Assembly (NCBI GenBank): GCA_965371245.1
Contig: CBDUXT010000017.1
Span: forward strand, 7,516 to 71,515
Reading direction: 5' to 3'
Length of the DNA: 64,000 nt
Source: CBDUXT01 sp965371245
GTDB lineage: Bacteria; Planctomycetota; Phycisphaerae; UBA1845
The notes under the pieces are model-generated. The model was not told the origin of the DNA, did not search any database, and was given only the letters and a program-made list of their open reading frames with translations. Shown here one piece after another: positions 27,244 to 35,734 of the stretch. Both the position numbers and the translations under genes were made by a program. Positions within the stretch are counted from its first letter, which is position 1. Each line of letters begins with the position of its first letter.

Positions 27244-27895
27244 GGCCGTAAGAACCAAATGCGGTCATTGTATAAGTGTCTCGACGGCCTGATTTGTCCA
27301 CACAAAAACCGGAAGCCCAAGTGGTGCATGCTGCGCATCGCCAGCTTGGCGGCACGTACGAACTCCCGTACGCTTCGCGGCGGGTACGGGAACCAGCGCG
27401 CGGCTTTTCGCTCCTCACGCCCGTGGGACGGTACAAATATCGAGCATTGCTGGATTTTGGCCTCCTTTGGGCGGCCGCGTGCCTGGGATTAGGTGTTGCG
27501 TCTTCGGCCTGAGCCCGGTAAGATGGTTTGCTACAGTACTTGACTGTTTTCGACGGAGGATTCGTTTCCGTTGTGGTGGGGCGCCACGGGACGACTTTCT
27601 TCTTTTCGCCAGGGCCGGAAACAGACGTTCCGCAAGTCGCCTCATGGGCATTCGTTCCGCCGCCTCGGCAGCGGGCTCCTTAGTAGGGAGGAGCGTCTCG
27701 GACCGAACCATCTCCAGACACCGCGTCAACCAAACGCTCGACACTGGGTTGCCCGACCTTGTTGGTGCGACCCACTGAAGGCCAAGAGTCACCAAACCTT
27801 GCGCATCGCGAACGATGCGCCTCGAGGCAAACGCTTATGGTCCGCTTTACTCGAAGCGGGAACCCGTTCCAATCCATTTTAGGAGACAGGGGATC
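27244..27895. other. Long upstream region of the large secreted-protein gene
   Basis: About 650 bp between divergent genes. I find no convincing coding frame in it. A short palindromic stretch with ACGAACTCCCGTACG lies near 27357-27372. Weak sigma-like boxes are present but none is convincing. AGGAG (27881-27885) serves the 27896 ATG. The long leader could carry regulatory sites for expression of the secreted protein. Confidence 0.4.
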
Positions 27896-30800
27896 ATGAA
27901 GACAGTTGGACGAAGATGTGGGGCACCGTCCGTCATCACGACGCTGATACTTGGTCTGACCATCGTCGCCGGCGTCGGCCGGACGGTGGCCGCTCAGGAC
28001 GCCGAGGGGAAACAAACCGCTCAACCCCAGACGATCGGGCGGATTATGGAACCGAGTCGATCGATCCAACCGTCTACGATCACGTTCGGGCGAGCCTTGC
28101 CGGATCATCTGAACGTGCCGATTCTCGACCCGGTCATTGTGGACTATCGGGACGGTGGCGGAATCATCAACGCCGTGGGCACCGTCTCGGCCGTCGCGGC
28201 GCCCGGTGATGGTTGCCGATTCGACGCGCAGTGTAACGACTGCAACCCCTGCACGATCGACTCGTGCGATGATGAAGTATGCGTCGGGGGCAACAGGGAC
28301 GGGTTCGCCTGCGAAGTGGACAGTGACTGCGAAGGCGTCTGCAACGGGGGCGTAAAGAACGGCCTGCTGTGTCGCGACGATCTCGACTGCTGCGGCGACG
28401 GAGAGGCGATTGTCGATGGCGCCTGCGATTTCCATCCTTGCATAGCGTTCACCACCGGCGGCGCCGAGGGCACGGGCGGCAATCAGTGCGTCAACGCTCT
28501 TATCCCTGATTTCGCTTGCGACACCGGAAGCCGGGAGGGACAGTTGTGCGATCCCAACATTGACCCGACTGACCTGAACAACGGCTGCCCTGCCTCCGCA
28601 CTGGACCCCCTCAACCCGGGGACCTGCGTGCGGCGCTTCGAAGGCGGGGCCGAGTGCGATGACGGTATTAGCTGCAACGGCCGCGAAACATGTAACGTCG
28701 GCACAAGCACATGTGTGCCTGGTGATCCGGCCGAGTCCGTCTTCATCTCCGAGTTCCGGTGCGATGCCGGAAACCGTATCGGCTTGGGGTGCGACGAGTT
28801 GGGCGACCCGAACATAGAGTGCCCGCCGGCCGCGAATGAGGTAGACCCCGGCGCCTGCGTCGCCACGGCCGTTGCTTGTGAAGACGACGAGTTGATCTGC
28901 AACGAGACCTCACGGGCCTGCGTTGCGGCGTGCCTGGAGGATTCCGAGTGTGAGATCGACGGGCTGCCCTGCACGCTGGACGTGTGTAGCCCCAAGCAAT
29001 GTGTTGGCGGCCCCACGCCGGACGTCGGGTGCCGGACGGACGCCGACTGTGGCGCCGGCGGAGCGTGTAGCGGTGGTGGCGACGGCTCTTGCTCCGTCGA
29101 AAACCCCTGCGGTGGGGGCGACTGCTTCAACGGCTCCGTCTGTGACGGTGGAGGTCTCGACGGCCAGCCTTGCACCACGGCAGCCGATTGCGATGACGGC
29201 ACACCAGCGGGCGGAACGTGCCCAACCCCGCCGAACGGGTTCAGTTGCCTCAAGGGTCGGTGCTGCACGGATGGCGCCTGCTCGAGGGAAACGTTCATGG
29301 AGTGCGGCGGAGTATTCTTCGGGACCGGCCAGGCCTGCCAGACGACCAACAGCGGGAACTTCAATGTCTGCCCCAGCTACAGTGCGGGCATCGCACCTCA
29401 GGACAACGCAATCGTCGAGGTCGGCTCAGTGATTGCTGCTCAGGGAATCGCCTGCGATCTGGTCCTGACCAGTCTCGGCGACGACTACCAAATCGGAGAT
29501 GGAACCGGCTTCGTGACCGTCACGTTCGTGAGGTTTTTGATTAGTGTTCAGAGCACGGCACGCCTGGCGGTCGCGTTCTGGGACTCAAACGGCCTCCTGA
29601 TCAACGACACGATCCTGCCCGGTGGGATCGGCGTAACCGGGCCGGCCATTCACACGCTCGATTTCTTCCCGCCGCTGGTCCTACCCGCCTCCGGCTTTGT
29701 CGGGATCGTCGTGAAGGGCAACTTCTCCCCGGCCGGTTCGTATAGCTGGCTGTCCATCGGCGACGCCGTGGATGTCGGCATGAGCGATGCGACCCGAATG
29801 TTCGTCAACGGCGCGCCCACCAATGGCAGTTCGTTCAACCTGGGTCAGTGCGCGGGCGGGGTGCGTGACGGGCTTTGGTGCAACGCGGCCAGCGGTGACG
29901 CGGACTGTACCCCCGGCGTCTGCACCGACGTCAATGACAACTTGGCCGTCGAGATCGTGGCGGTTCCCAACGCGCCGGACCCGACAGGCGCGTGCTGCAT
30001 CTCCGAAACCGGCGCGTGCGCGACCAAGTTGCCCTGGGAGTGCAAGGCCGGCGGCGACACGTTCCAGGCTGTTGGTACCACGTGCGCAGCGTGCCTGAAT
30101 GACTTCACGAAGGCCTGCGCGGTGGACGCCGACTGTCCGGCGTGCGTCGGCGGCGCGGCTGACGGGCAGGCCTGCTCGAACGACGGCGACTGCCCACAGG
30201 GCACATGCACCGGGACGGCGGAATGTTTCCTGACGCCGCCGGCTTGTTTCGTAACGGCCTGCTGCAACCCCGACGGAACCTGTGACGCAACCGCGGGCGG
30301 TTTGTGCTCGAACGATTCGTCGGCCTGCAACAGCGACCTCGATTGCACGGGCGGGACGTGTGAGGCACAATGCCCGGCCGGGGCAACCGGCTCGGGTTTT
30401 GGGAGCAAGTGCGATCCCAACGCCTGCCACCAGCCGATCCCAACCGGCGGCGACAACTGCTTCGACACGACGACCAACCTGATTTCGGTTCCGGGCCTGG
30501 GCGAAGCCCCGGTAACGACGACGATCTCGGGCAACAACTCGACGGCCACCTCGGATGACTTCGACGCTGGCGTGTGTACCGGCGGTACCGGCGCTGCGAC
30601 CGACGCCGGAACGTGCAAGGATGGGACGGCTTGCAGTATCGCGGCAAACGACTGCGCGGACACAACGACCTGCCTGCTGAAGCGCTGTGATCCCGACGTC
30701 GGGATATGCGTAAACGGCTCAGCGTGCAGCGTCTCTGCGGACGACTGCGCGGACGAGACGACCTGCCGGACCGACGACGCCCAGTGCGCGGCAAGCGGCG

Positions 30801-33800
30801 GCGGTGAATGTACCCGCCTCTGTGGCAACGGGCGTTTGAACCCAGGCCTCGCCAACCCTGACCCGGGCTGGTGGGAGAGTTTCCACGTCGATGACTGCGC
30901 GGACATCCGGATCGACTTCTGCACGACCGACCCGGTCCTCGAGCCGGCTTGGAGTTTCCTGCAGGCCGGTTGCCCCTGCGGCGCCATCGTTCAAGATTCC
31001 GGCACGCTTCCGCCGATCGGGCCGCCCGGTGCCACGGAGGAGAGCGAACCCAACGAACGGGGGCTCCCGTTCTGTGCCCAGGACAATCTATGGTTTACTG
31101 TTCGCGCTCTGCCGCCGGGCACTTACTTCTATCAGGTTCTCTCATCGACGAACAGCACCTTTGCGGTTCCACCGGGCGGAGACTACCAGCTCCACATCAC
31201 GGCCGGTGCCTGCCGCGTGGCGGCCTGCTGCGTCAACCTCTGTGAGGGCGGCACCCAAGACGGTCAGCCGTGCGCTCCCAAGCTGTGCCGAGGCGGGGAT
31301 ACACCGGGTGCGGAGTGCGTCGAGGACGGCCAATGCGGCACGGGCGGAACCTGCGCCAACGGCGGCATCGACGCGTGCCCGGGCATCGCGGCAACCTGCG
31401 TCGCGGGAACGTGCGTGGGCGGTGCGCTCGACGGCCTGCCCTGTGACGATCTGACCGGTGAGGTCGATCAGTGCCCGGGCGGCGGCGTCTGCGGCGCCAC
31501 CGGCTGCGCGGTAGTCAACGAGATGCTCTGCGAAGCGGCCAACGGGTTCTGGCTCGCCGGCAGAGACTTCCCGGACAACATCTGTGACGGCGGCGCCAGC
31601 GCCGGGCAGGAATGCGATACCAATGCCGACTGCCCCTCAGCGAACTGTATCGAAAACCTGGAGTTCGCAGGCTGCGGTGAGGGCGGAGGGGCCAACCCCT
31701 GTGACACTGGCTCGTGCTGCGCCGGACCCGGCTCGTGCGAGGACCGGGACCCCGCCTCCGGCAACCCGATCCGCCGGATCGACTGTCCGGCCCCGCGCGT
31801 GTTCCGTGGCGGTTCCAGGTGCCTGTTCGAACCGCCGCCTTGCCCGGTCTGCACGGTACCGAGGGAAGGTAACTGCCTCATAGCCGACAGCTTGTTCGGA
31901 ATCTTCATGGATCGCGCCAACCCGGCGAACCCCGGCGGCGTGAAAGTGGCCGACGACTTCATCGCGGGGAGCCCAGCCATCGAGCAATTCTGTTTCACGC
32001 CGGCGTTTTTTGCCACCATCCTCTCCCCAGGTGCCGATTTCTTTGACTGTGCGGACCCCAACGGAGCGTTCGGTCCACCCGCGGACGACTTCGAAATCCG
32101 CTTCTTCCTCGACGATGACGGCGTTCCGGGCCAGTTAGTAAGTCCGGACCACGAGCTGGCACCGGCGATCATTGCGGCCAAGAGCTGGACCGGAGAGCAG
32201 CTTGATCCACCACTAATCACGTGGGACTACTCGATCATCTTCGATCCCCCGCTTGGCGGCTTCGTGGTCGGCGATCGCTATTGGATCGAGTTCTCAGGGG
32301 CGGGGAATGAGAACTGCGTGGTCGGGCTCGTGCGAACCACCCAGGGCAACAACTACTCGCTCAATGAGCAGGATCACTTCGACCCGGACAACCAGGAATG
32401 GACGCTTGAGGACCGGCTGGATACGAGAAACGACGCTGCCTATTGCATTGGCGGGACATCGACGCCGTCGATCGTGATCGCCGCGCCCCTGACCGGTGCC
32501 TGCTGTCAGTGTGCCGGTGCCTGCACCGACGATGTTCTTTGGGACGAGTGCCTGGGATACACATGCCTCGATGATTGTCCGGACGGTGTTGCGGCCGGTA
32601 CAGCAATCGATCCGCTCTTCCCGAATGGCACGTTCTTTCCCGATCAGCTATGCGCAGAGCTCAATGACGGGCTCGGCTGCCTAGATGTTGGTGCCGGCGG
32701 GGGCTGTGCCGGTGGAACGCAACAGGAATTGGAGGACTGTGAGTTGCCGCTTGTGGTGACCGACGGATCCTTCACCATCAACACGACCTGCTCGACCACG
32801 GACGGACGCTCGACCTTCCCGCAAGGATTCGGTTGCGGGGGGGGCAGCTTCGTCAACGACGTGTGGTTCGAGTACACGGCCACCTGCAGCGGCAAGGTCC
32901 AGTTCGACTTATGCGGAGACAGTGACTTCGACGTCATGTATGCCGTGTATTCGAACGGGACGAGCGAATGCCCCACCGAGTGCCCGCCGCCGCTGGATAC
33001 GTTACTCGGAGGTCAATGCAACGACGCCGAGTGCCCCGCGGAAACCGGCGCTCCGTCGTTTGAGTTCTTCGGCGACCCGGGGGTCTGCTACAAGCTCCGC
33101 GTCGGGGGTGACGACAGCGGCGCGTTCGGCACGGTGCTGCTGACCGCCCAATGCGAATTCACGATCTGCGACCAGGCCGAGCCGATCGACCTTGAGCAGG
33201 TTGTCAACAGTTCCGGCACCAAGGTCACGAGCAGCAAGAACCGCTACCTTTCGTTCTCGGGGGGCAATCCCGGACGAAGCCAGGCGATTCGCATTCGCCT
33301 GATCGACCTGCCGGTGCCCTATGACACCTGGACGGTCGATCAGGACAACGACGGACTGGGTGACACCGTTGTGTGGGTCGGCGAACCGTTCGCACTCAGT
33401 GAACTCAGCGGTAAGGATGACGCTACGCCGCCGACGTTTATGGCGGCGCCGCTTGAGCCTGATCTGTCGTCGTTCTTGTTTAGGGACTGGAGCGCCTTGG
33501 GCACAATCCACGTCTTCGGCGAGGTGATCATTCCGGGGGGCACCTATGACATTCAGGTGCTCGATTCAACCTGTAGCGAGCTCATCCCGGATCATTTCTC
33601 CGATCCGGCTACCGTCGTCAACCCGAGATGGGCTGACGCGGTCGGGCCGTTCAACAGCAGTGAAGGCGTGTGGTCGGCACCCAACGGGTCGGTGGACGTC
33701 GGCGGTGACGTGGTGGCCATTCTGGACAAGTTCAAGAACGCGGCGACCGCCCCGAAAAAGGCGCGGTCCGACATTCAGCCGCGGGACTTGGACTTCAAGA

Positions 33801-33889
33801 TCAGCATCGTCGATGTAACCCGCGCGCTCGACGCTTTCTCGGGGGCCCAGTATCCGTTCACCCCGAGTACTTCGGATCCATATCCGTGA
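27896..33889 (+). CDS. Very large secreted Cys-rich protein with C-terminal dockerin-like module
   Basis: 1997 residues. A signal peptide (TTLILGLTIVAGVGRTVAAQ) begins at residue ~15. The next ~1500 residues are dominated by Cys-rich repeats of the type CxGGxxDGxxCxxDxDCxxGxC, e.g. VCDGGGLDGQPCTTAADCDD and ACVGGAADGQACSNDGDCPQ. Between them lie GACC-type units such as TGACCISETGACATKLPWEC. Residues ~1620-1770 look like a beta-sandwich pre-peptidase-C-terminal-like domain. The last ~75 residues carry two dockerin-like Asp-rich helices (VDVGGDVVAILDKF and ISIVDVTRALDAFSG). Probably exported and cell-surface attached or released; cysteine count implies extensive disulphides. ATG 27896 is preceded by AGGAG. 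Monocistronic, with a terminator 138 bp downstream. Function unknown. Confidence 0.88.
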   Translation: MKTVGRRCGAPSVITTLILGLTIVAGVGRTVAAQDAEGKQTAQPQTIGRIMEPSRSIQPSTITFGRALPDHLNVPILDPVIVDYRDGGGIINAVGTVSAVAAPGDGCRFDAQCNDCNPCTIDSCDDEVCVGGNRDGFACEVDSDCEGVCNGGVKNGLLCRDDLDCCGDGEAIVDGACDFHPCIAFTTGGAEGTGGNQCVNALIPDFACDTGSREGQLCDPNIDPTDLNNGCPASALDPLNPGTCVRRFEGGAECDDGISCNGRETCNVGTSTCVPGDPAESVFISEFRCDAGNRIGLGCDELGDPNIECPPAANEVDPGACVATAVACEDDELICNETSRACVAACLEDSECEIDGLPCTLDVCSPKQCVGGPTPDVGCRTDADCGAGGACSGGGDGSCSVENPCGGGDCFNGSVCDGGGLDGQPCTTAADCDDGTPAGGTCPTPPNGFSCLKGRCCTDGACSRETFMECGGVFFGTGQACQTTNSGNFNVCPSYSAGIAPQDNAIVEVGSVIAAQGIACDLVLTSLGDDYQIGDGTGFVTVTFVRFLISVQSTARLAVAFWDSNGLLINDTILPGGIGVTGPAIHTLDFFPPLVLPASGFVGIVVKGNFSPAGSYSWLSIGDAVDVGMSDATRMFVNGAPTNGSSFNLGQCAGGVRDGLWCNAASGDADCTPGVCTDVNDNLAVEIVAVPNAPDPTGACCISETGACATKLPWECKAGGDTFQAVGTTCAACLNDFTKACAVDADCPACVGGAADGQACSNDGDCPQGTCTGTAECFLTPPACFVTACCNPDGTCDATAGGLCSNDSSACNSDLDCTGGTCEAQCPAGATGSGFGSKCDPNACHQPIPTGGDNCFDTTTNLISVPGLGEAPVTTTISGNNSTATSDDFDAGVCTGGTGAATDAGTCKDGTACSIAANDCADTTTCLLKRCDPDVGICVNGSACSVSADDCADETTCRTDDAQCAASGGGECTRLCGNGRLNPGLANPDPGWWESFHVDDCADIRIDFCTTDPVLEPAWSFLQAGCPCGAIVQDSGTLPPIGPPGATEESEPNERGLPFCAQDNLWFTVRALPPGTYFYQVLSSTNSTFAVPPGGDYQLHITAGACRVAACCVNLCEGGTQDGQPCAPKLCRGGDTPGAECVEDGQCGTGGTCANGGIDACPGIAATCVAGTCVGGALDGLPCDDLTGEVDQCPGGGVCGATGCAVVNEMLCEAANGFWLAGRDFPDNICDGGASAGQECDTNADCPSANCIENLEFAGCGEGGGANPCDTGSCCAGPGSCEDRDPASGNPIRRIDCPAPRVFRGGSRCLFEPPPCPVCTVPREGNCLIADSLFGIFMDRANPANPGGVKVADDFIAGSPAIEQFCFTPAFFATILSPGADFFDCADPNGAFGPPADDFEIRFFLDDDGVPGQLVSPDHELAPAIIAAKSWTGEQLDPPLITWDYSIIFDPPLGGFVVGDRYWIEFSGAGNENCVVGLVRTTQGNNYSLNEQDHFDPDNQEWTLEDRLDTRNDAAYCIGGTSTPSIVIAAPLTGACCQCAGACTDDVLWDECLGYTCLDDCPDGVAAGTAIDPLFPNGTFFPDQLCAELNDGLGCLDVGAGGGCAGGTQQELEDCELPLVVTDGSFTINTTCSTTDGRSTFPQGFGCGGGSFVNDVWFEYTATCSGKVQFDLCGDSDFDVMYAVYSNGTSECPTECPPPLDTLLGGQCNDAECPAETGAPSFEFFGDPGVCYKLRVGGDDSGAFGTVLLTAQCEFTICDQAEPIDLEQVVNSSGTKVTSSKNRYLSFSGGNPGRSQAIRIRLIDLPVPYDTWTVDQDNDGLGDTVVWVGEPFALSELSGKDDATPPTFMAAPLEPDLSSFLFRDWSALGTIHVFGEVIIPGGTYDIQVLDSTCSELIPDHFSDPATVVNPRWADAVGPFNSSEGVWSAPNGSVDVGGDVVAILDKFKNAATAPKKARSDIQPRDLDFKISIVDVTRALDAFSGAQYPFTPSTSDPYP

Positions 33890-34026
33890 CGTCAGTGCAT
33901 CGGGCCTAAGATAAGTATCAGCCGTCCGGACCGGGGCGGGTCAACCAGACCCGTCCCGCCCGTCGGCGTATGATGGTCTAACCGGGACGGACTCGAAAAC
34001 GCGAGCCGGTCTTCAATCTACAGAAG

Positions 34027-34053
34027 AGGACCGCCCTTTGGGCGGTCCTTTTT
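34027..34053 (+). terminator. Rho-independent terminator
   Basis: A perfect 10-bp stem, AGGACCGCCC with GGGCGGTCCT, has a TTT loop and is followed by a T-run (34049-34053). It lies downstream of the large secreted-protein gene and is also well placed to separate it from the convergent gene at 34121-34327. Confidence 0.85.
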
Positions 34054-34120
34054 GCTTTCACCGCGCTTCAACGACGCGTCGCGATCCGACGCTCGCCCCT
34101 GACACGGGGCGCACGCCCGT

Positions 34121-34327
34121 TCAGCCACCTGTTTGCTCCGACGCGGGCCGGCCCGTCGTCAGCTCGAACCAAGCTCGGACGGCCTGCTCGGTGGATCGGT
34201 CGAGACGTGACACGCTGTTCTGCACCGGCAACCCGCCCTCGCGGCAACGGTCGATGATCGCTCGCGAGGTGACCCCAAGTTCTCCGGCGAGTTCCTTGAC
34301 CTTGATTCCCTTCTTGCTCACACGCAT
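34121..34327 (-). CDS. Stand-alone IF-2 N-terminal-domain protein (68 aa)
   Basis: The sequence from ATG 34327 (MRVSKKGIKVKELAGELGVT) continues with SRAIIDRCREGGLPVQNSVS and AVRAWF. This is the helical IF2_N fold found at the start of translation initiation factor 2, where it carries the VKELAKELGVSSKELI-type helix. Here it stands alone, with no GTPase domain downstream. An AAAGG site lies upstream of the ATG. Possible roles are RNA or ribosome binding; none is shown by the sequence. It shares its strand with the next gene upstream but is separated by 64 bp. Confidence 0.75.
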   Translation of the reverse strand: MRVSKKGIKVKELAGELGVTSRAIIDRCREGGLPVQNSVSRLDRSTEQAVRAWFELTTGRPASEQTGG

Positions 34328-34391
34328 GCACCTTTCCGGGGTGATGTACATCGGGCTTTCACGCCCCGCCGCTTCGCGTCAGCGCACGCTC

Positions 34392-35630
34392 TCAGTCGTG
34401 ACCCGCGAAGAGTTCGTCAAAGGTGATGTCGGCCACCATGCGGGATTCCGGCGCTGCAACGATTCGATCGCTCCATGTCGCAAAGGCAAGCTGAAGCCGC
34501 CGCAGCTTCGGGTAGACGACGAGCGAGTGTAGGGTGGGCGCTCCGGTGTACGCTGGTGAAACCACTGCCCGGAGCGCGTTCCACGCAACCGCCCTATCGA
34601 CCGTAGCGCGCAGGTGGCTGGTCAACACGTGCAAGCGGTCAATCGAGCCACGCGACGAACCCGGCACCGGTTGAAAATCCGGCTGAAGGTAGTGGTTGGT
34701 CGTGATGGAGAAAAACGACCTCACCGGGTTTTCGCTGAGCCCGGCGCCGTCGATACGAAAGACACGAGCCGGCACGTCCACTTTGCCGGGGATCCGCGGC
34801 GTAACGACACGCACCATGTAGCTGAACGGGTACGGGACGATGGCCTTCATCGCTGCTTCGGCGCGCTTGTGAGCATCGACGGCGGAACTGCTGGCCAACA
34901 CGTCGGCCAAGACGAGCGCGGCGGGGGTGTACTTGCCCTTGGGCGTGCCGATCCGCGGACCCGTTCCATCGTGAAGGAACATGCATACGCCTTCGTCGTT
35001 GAGCCCGGTAAAGGCGCCGATGTATCCCGGCCAGGTGACTGTAGCCACCTGGTGTCCGCCCGCTGGGTGGCGCACAAGAATCATCTGTCGGGCGAGTGCC
35101 TCGCGAGTGGCAACGGGAAAGTCGAAGTTGCGGAGGGTCACGACGTCGGCATGCCCGGCCTGCTTGCCCCAAACGGTCATGCCCGAGCAACCGAAGGCGC
35201 GGAGCGTGTCTCCGGCGTTATAGAAGACGAGATCCTCAACACGCAAAGGCCGACCGAGACCCGCCAAGTCGGGAAGCTGGCCCATGGCGGCCGTGATGCC
35301 CTTCAGAATCCCCCTGAGTTCCTCAAGCGCAGGCCCCGGAATGCTAATGGCGCCGAGCAAGCCGTCACGATCGTTGTCATAGGTCTCGCGCTGCTTCGGT
35401 TCCAGCGCTGCCACCTCTTGGCGCAGGTCGGCGACAAAATCGGCACCCACCAGATAGCCATGCGCAAACCCCATCTCCTGCGGCGACCCCCAGACCCGCA
35501 CGATGCGAAACGGACCGATCCGGTCCAGCTTTCCCCTGACGTCCGGCTGAGCGGCACCGACCGGCGCGGTCAGGAAGAGCATGCACCAGAGCGATCGCAA
35601 GATCATGTGTTGCACTCGGAGGGAGATCAT
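34392..35630 (-). CDS. C45-type Ntn-hydrolase (acyl-CoA:6-APA acyltransferase/peptidase-like), secreted
   Basis: 412 residues. A signal peptide (MILRSLWCMLFLTAPVGAAQ) follows the start. The expected N-terminal nucleophile cysteine of the Ntn fold is in AFGCSGMTVWGKQAGHADVV, followed by TLRNFDFP, a family signature. Downstream blocks include VTWPGYIGAFTGLNDEGVCM and MVRVVTPRIPGKVDVP. In this superfamily the pro-segment is removed autocatalytically to expose Cys; here ~150 residues precede it. Start ATG 35630 is preceded by AAAGGA. Substrate unknown (amide or peptide). An S9 peptidase gene lies immediately upstream on the same strand. Confidence 0.78.
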   Translation of the reverse strand: MISLRVQHMILRSLWCMLFLTAPVGAAQPDVRGKLDRIGPFRIVRVWGSPQEMGFAHGYLVGADFVADLRQEVAALEPKQRETYDNDRDGLLGAISIPGPALEELRGILKGITAAMGQLPDLAGLGRPLRVEDLVFYNAGDTLRAFGCSGMTVWGKQAGHADVVTLRNFDFPVATREALARQMILVRHPAGGHQVATVTWPGYIGAFTGLNDEGVCMFLHDGTGPRIGTPKGKYTPAALVLADVLASSSAVDAHKRAEAAMKAIVPYPFSYMVRVVTPRIPGKVDVPARVFRIDGAGLSENPVRSFFSITTNHYLQPDFQPVPGSSRGSIDRLHVLTSHLRATVDRAVAWNALRAVVSPAYTGAPTLHSLVVYPKLRRLQLAFATWSDRIVAAPESRMVADITFDELFAGHD

Positions 35631-35734
35631 ATCGATCCGGTTCCTTTCGCGAGAGCCTAGCGCGGGGGCTATCGGTTCTGGCCGAATCCCAACCGGCATC
35701 CGATCAGCCGCGCGATTCCTCATCGCCGAGTGGC

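Noticed and set aside
27415..27795. 126-codon minus frame upstream of the giant gene
   Set aside because: No RBS and unbiased codon use; rejected as coding.
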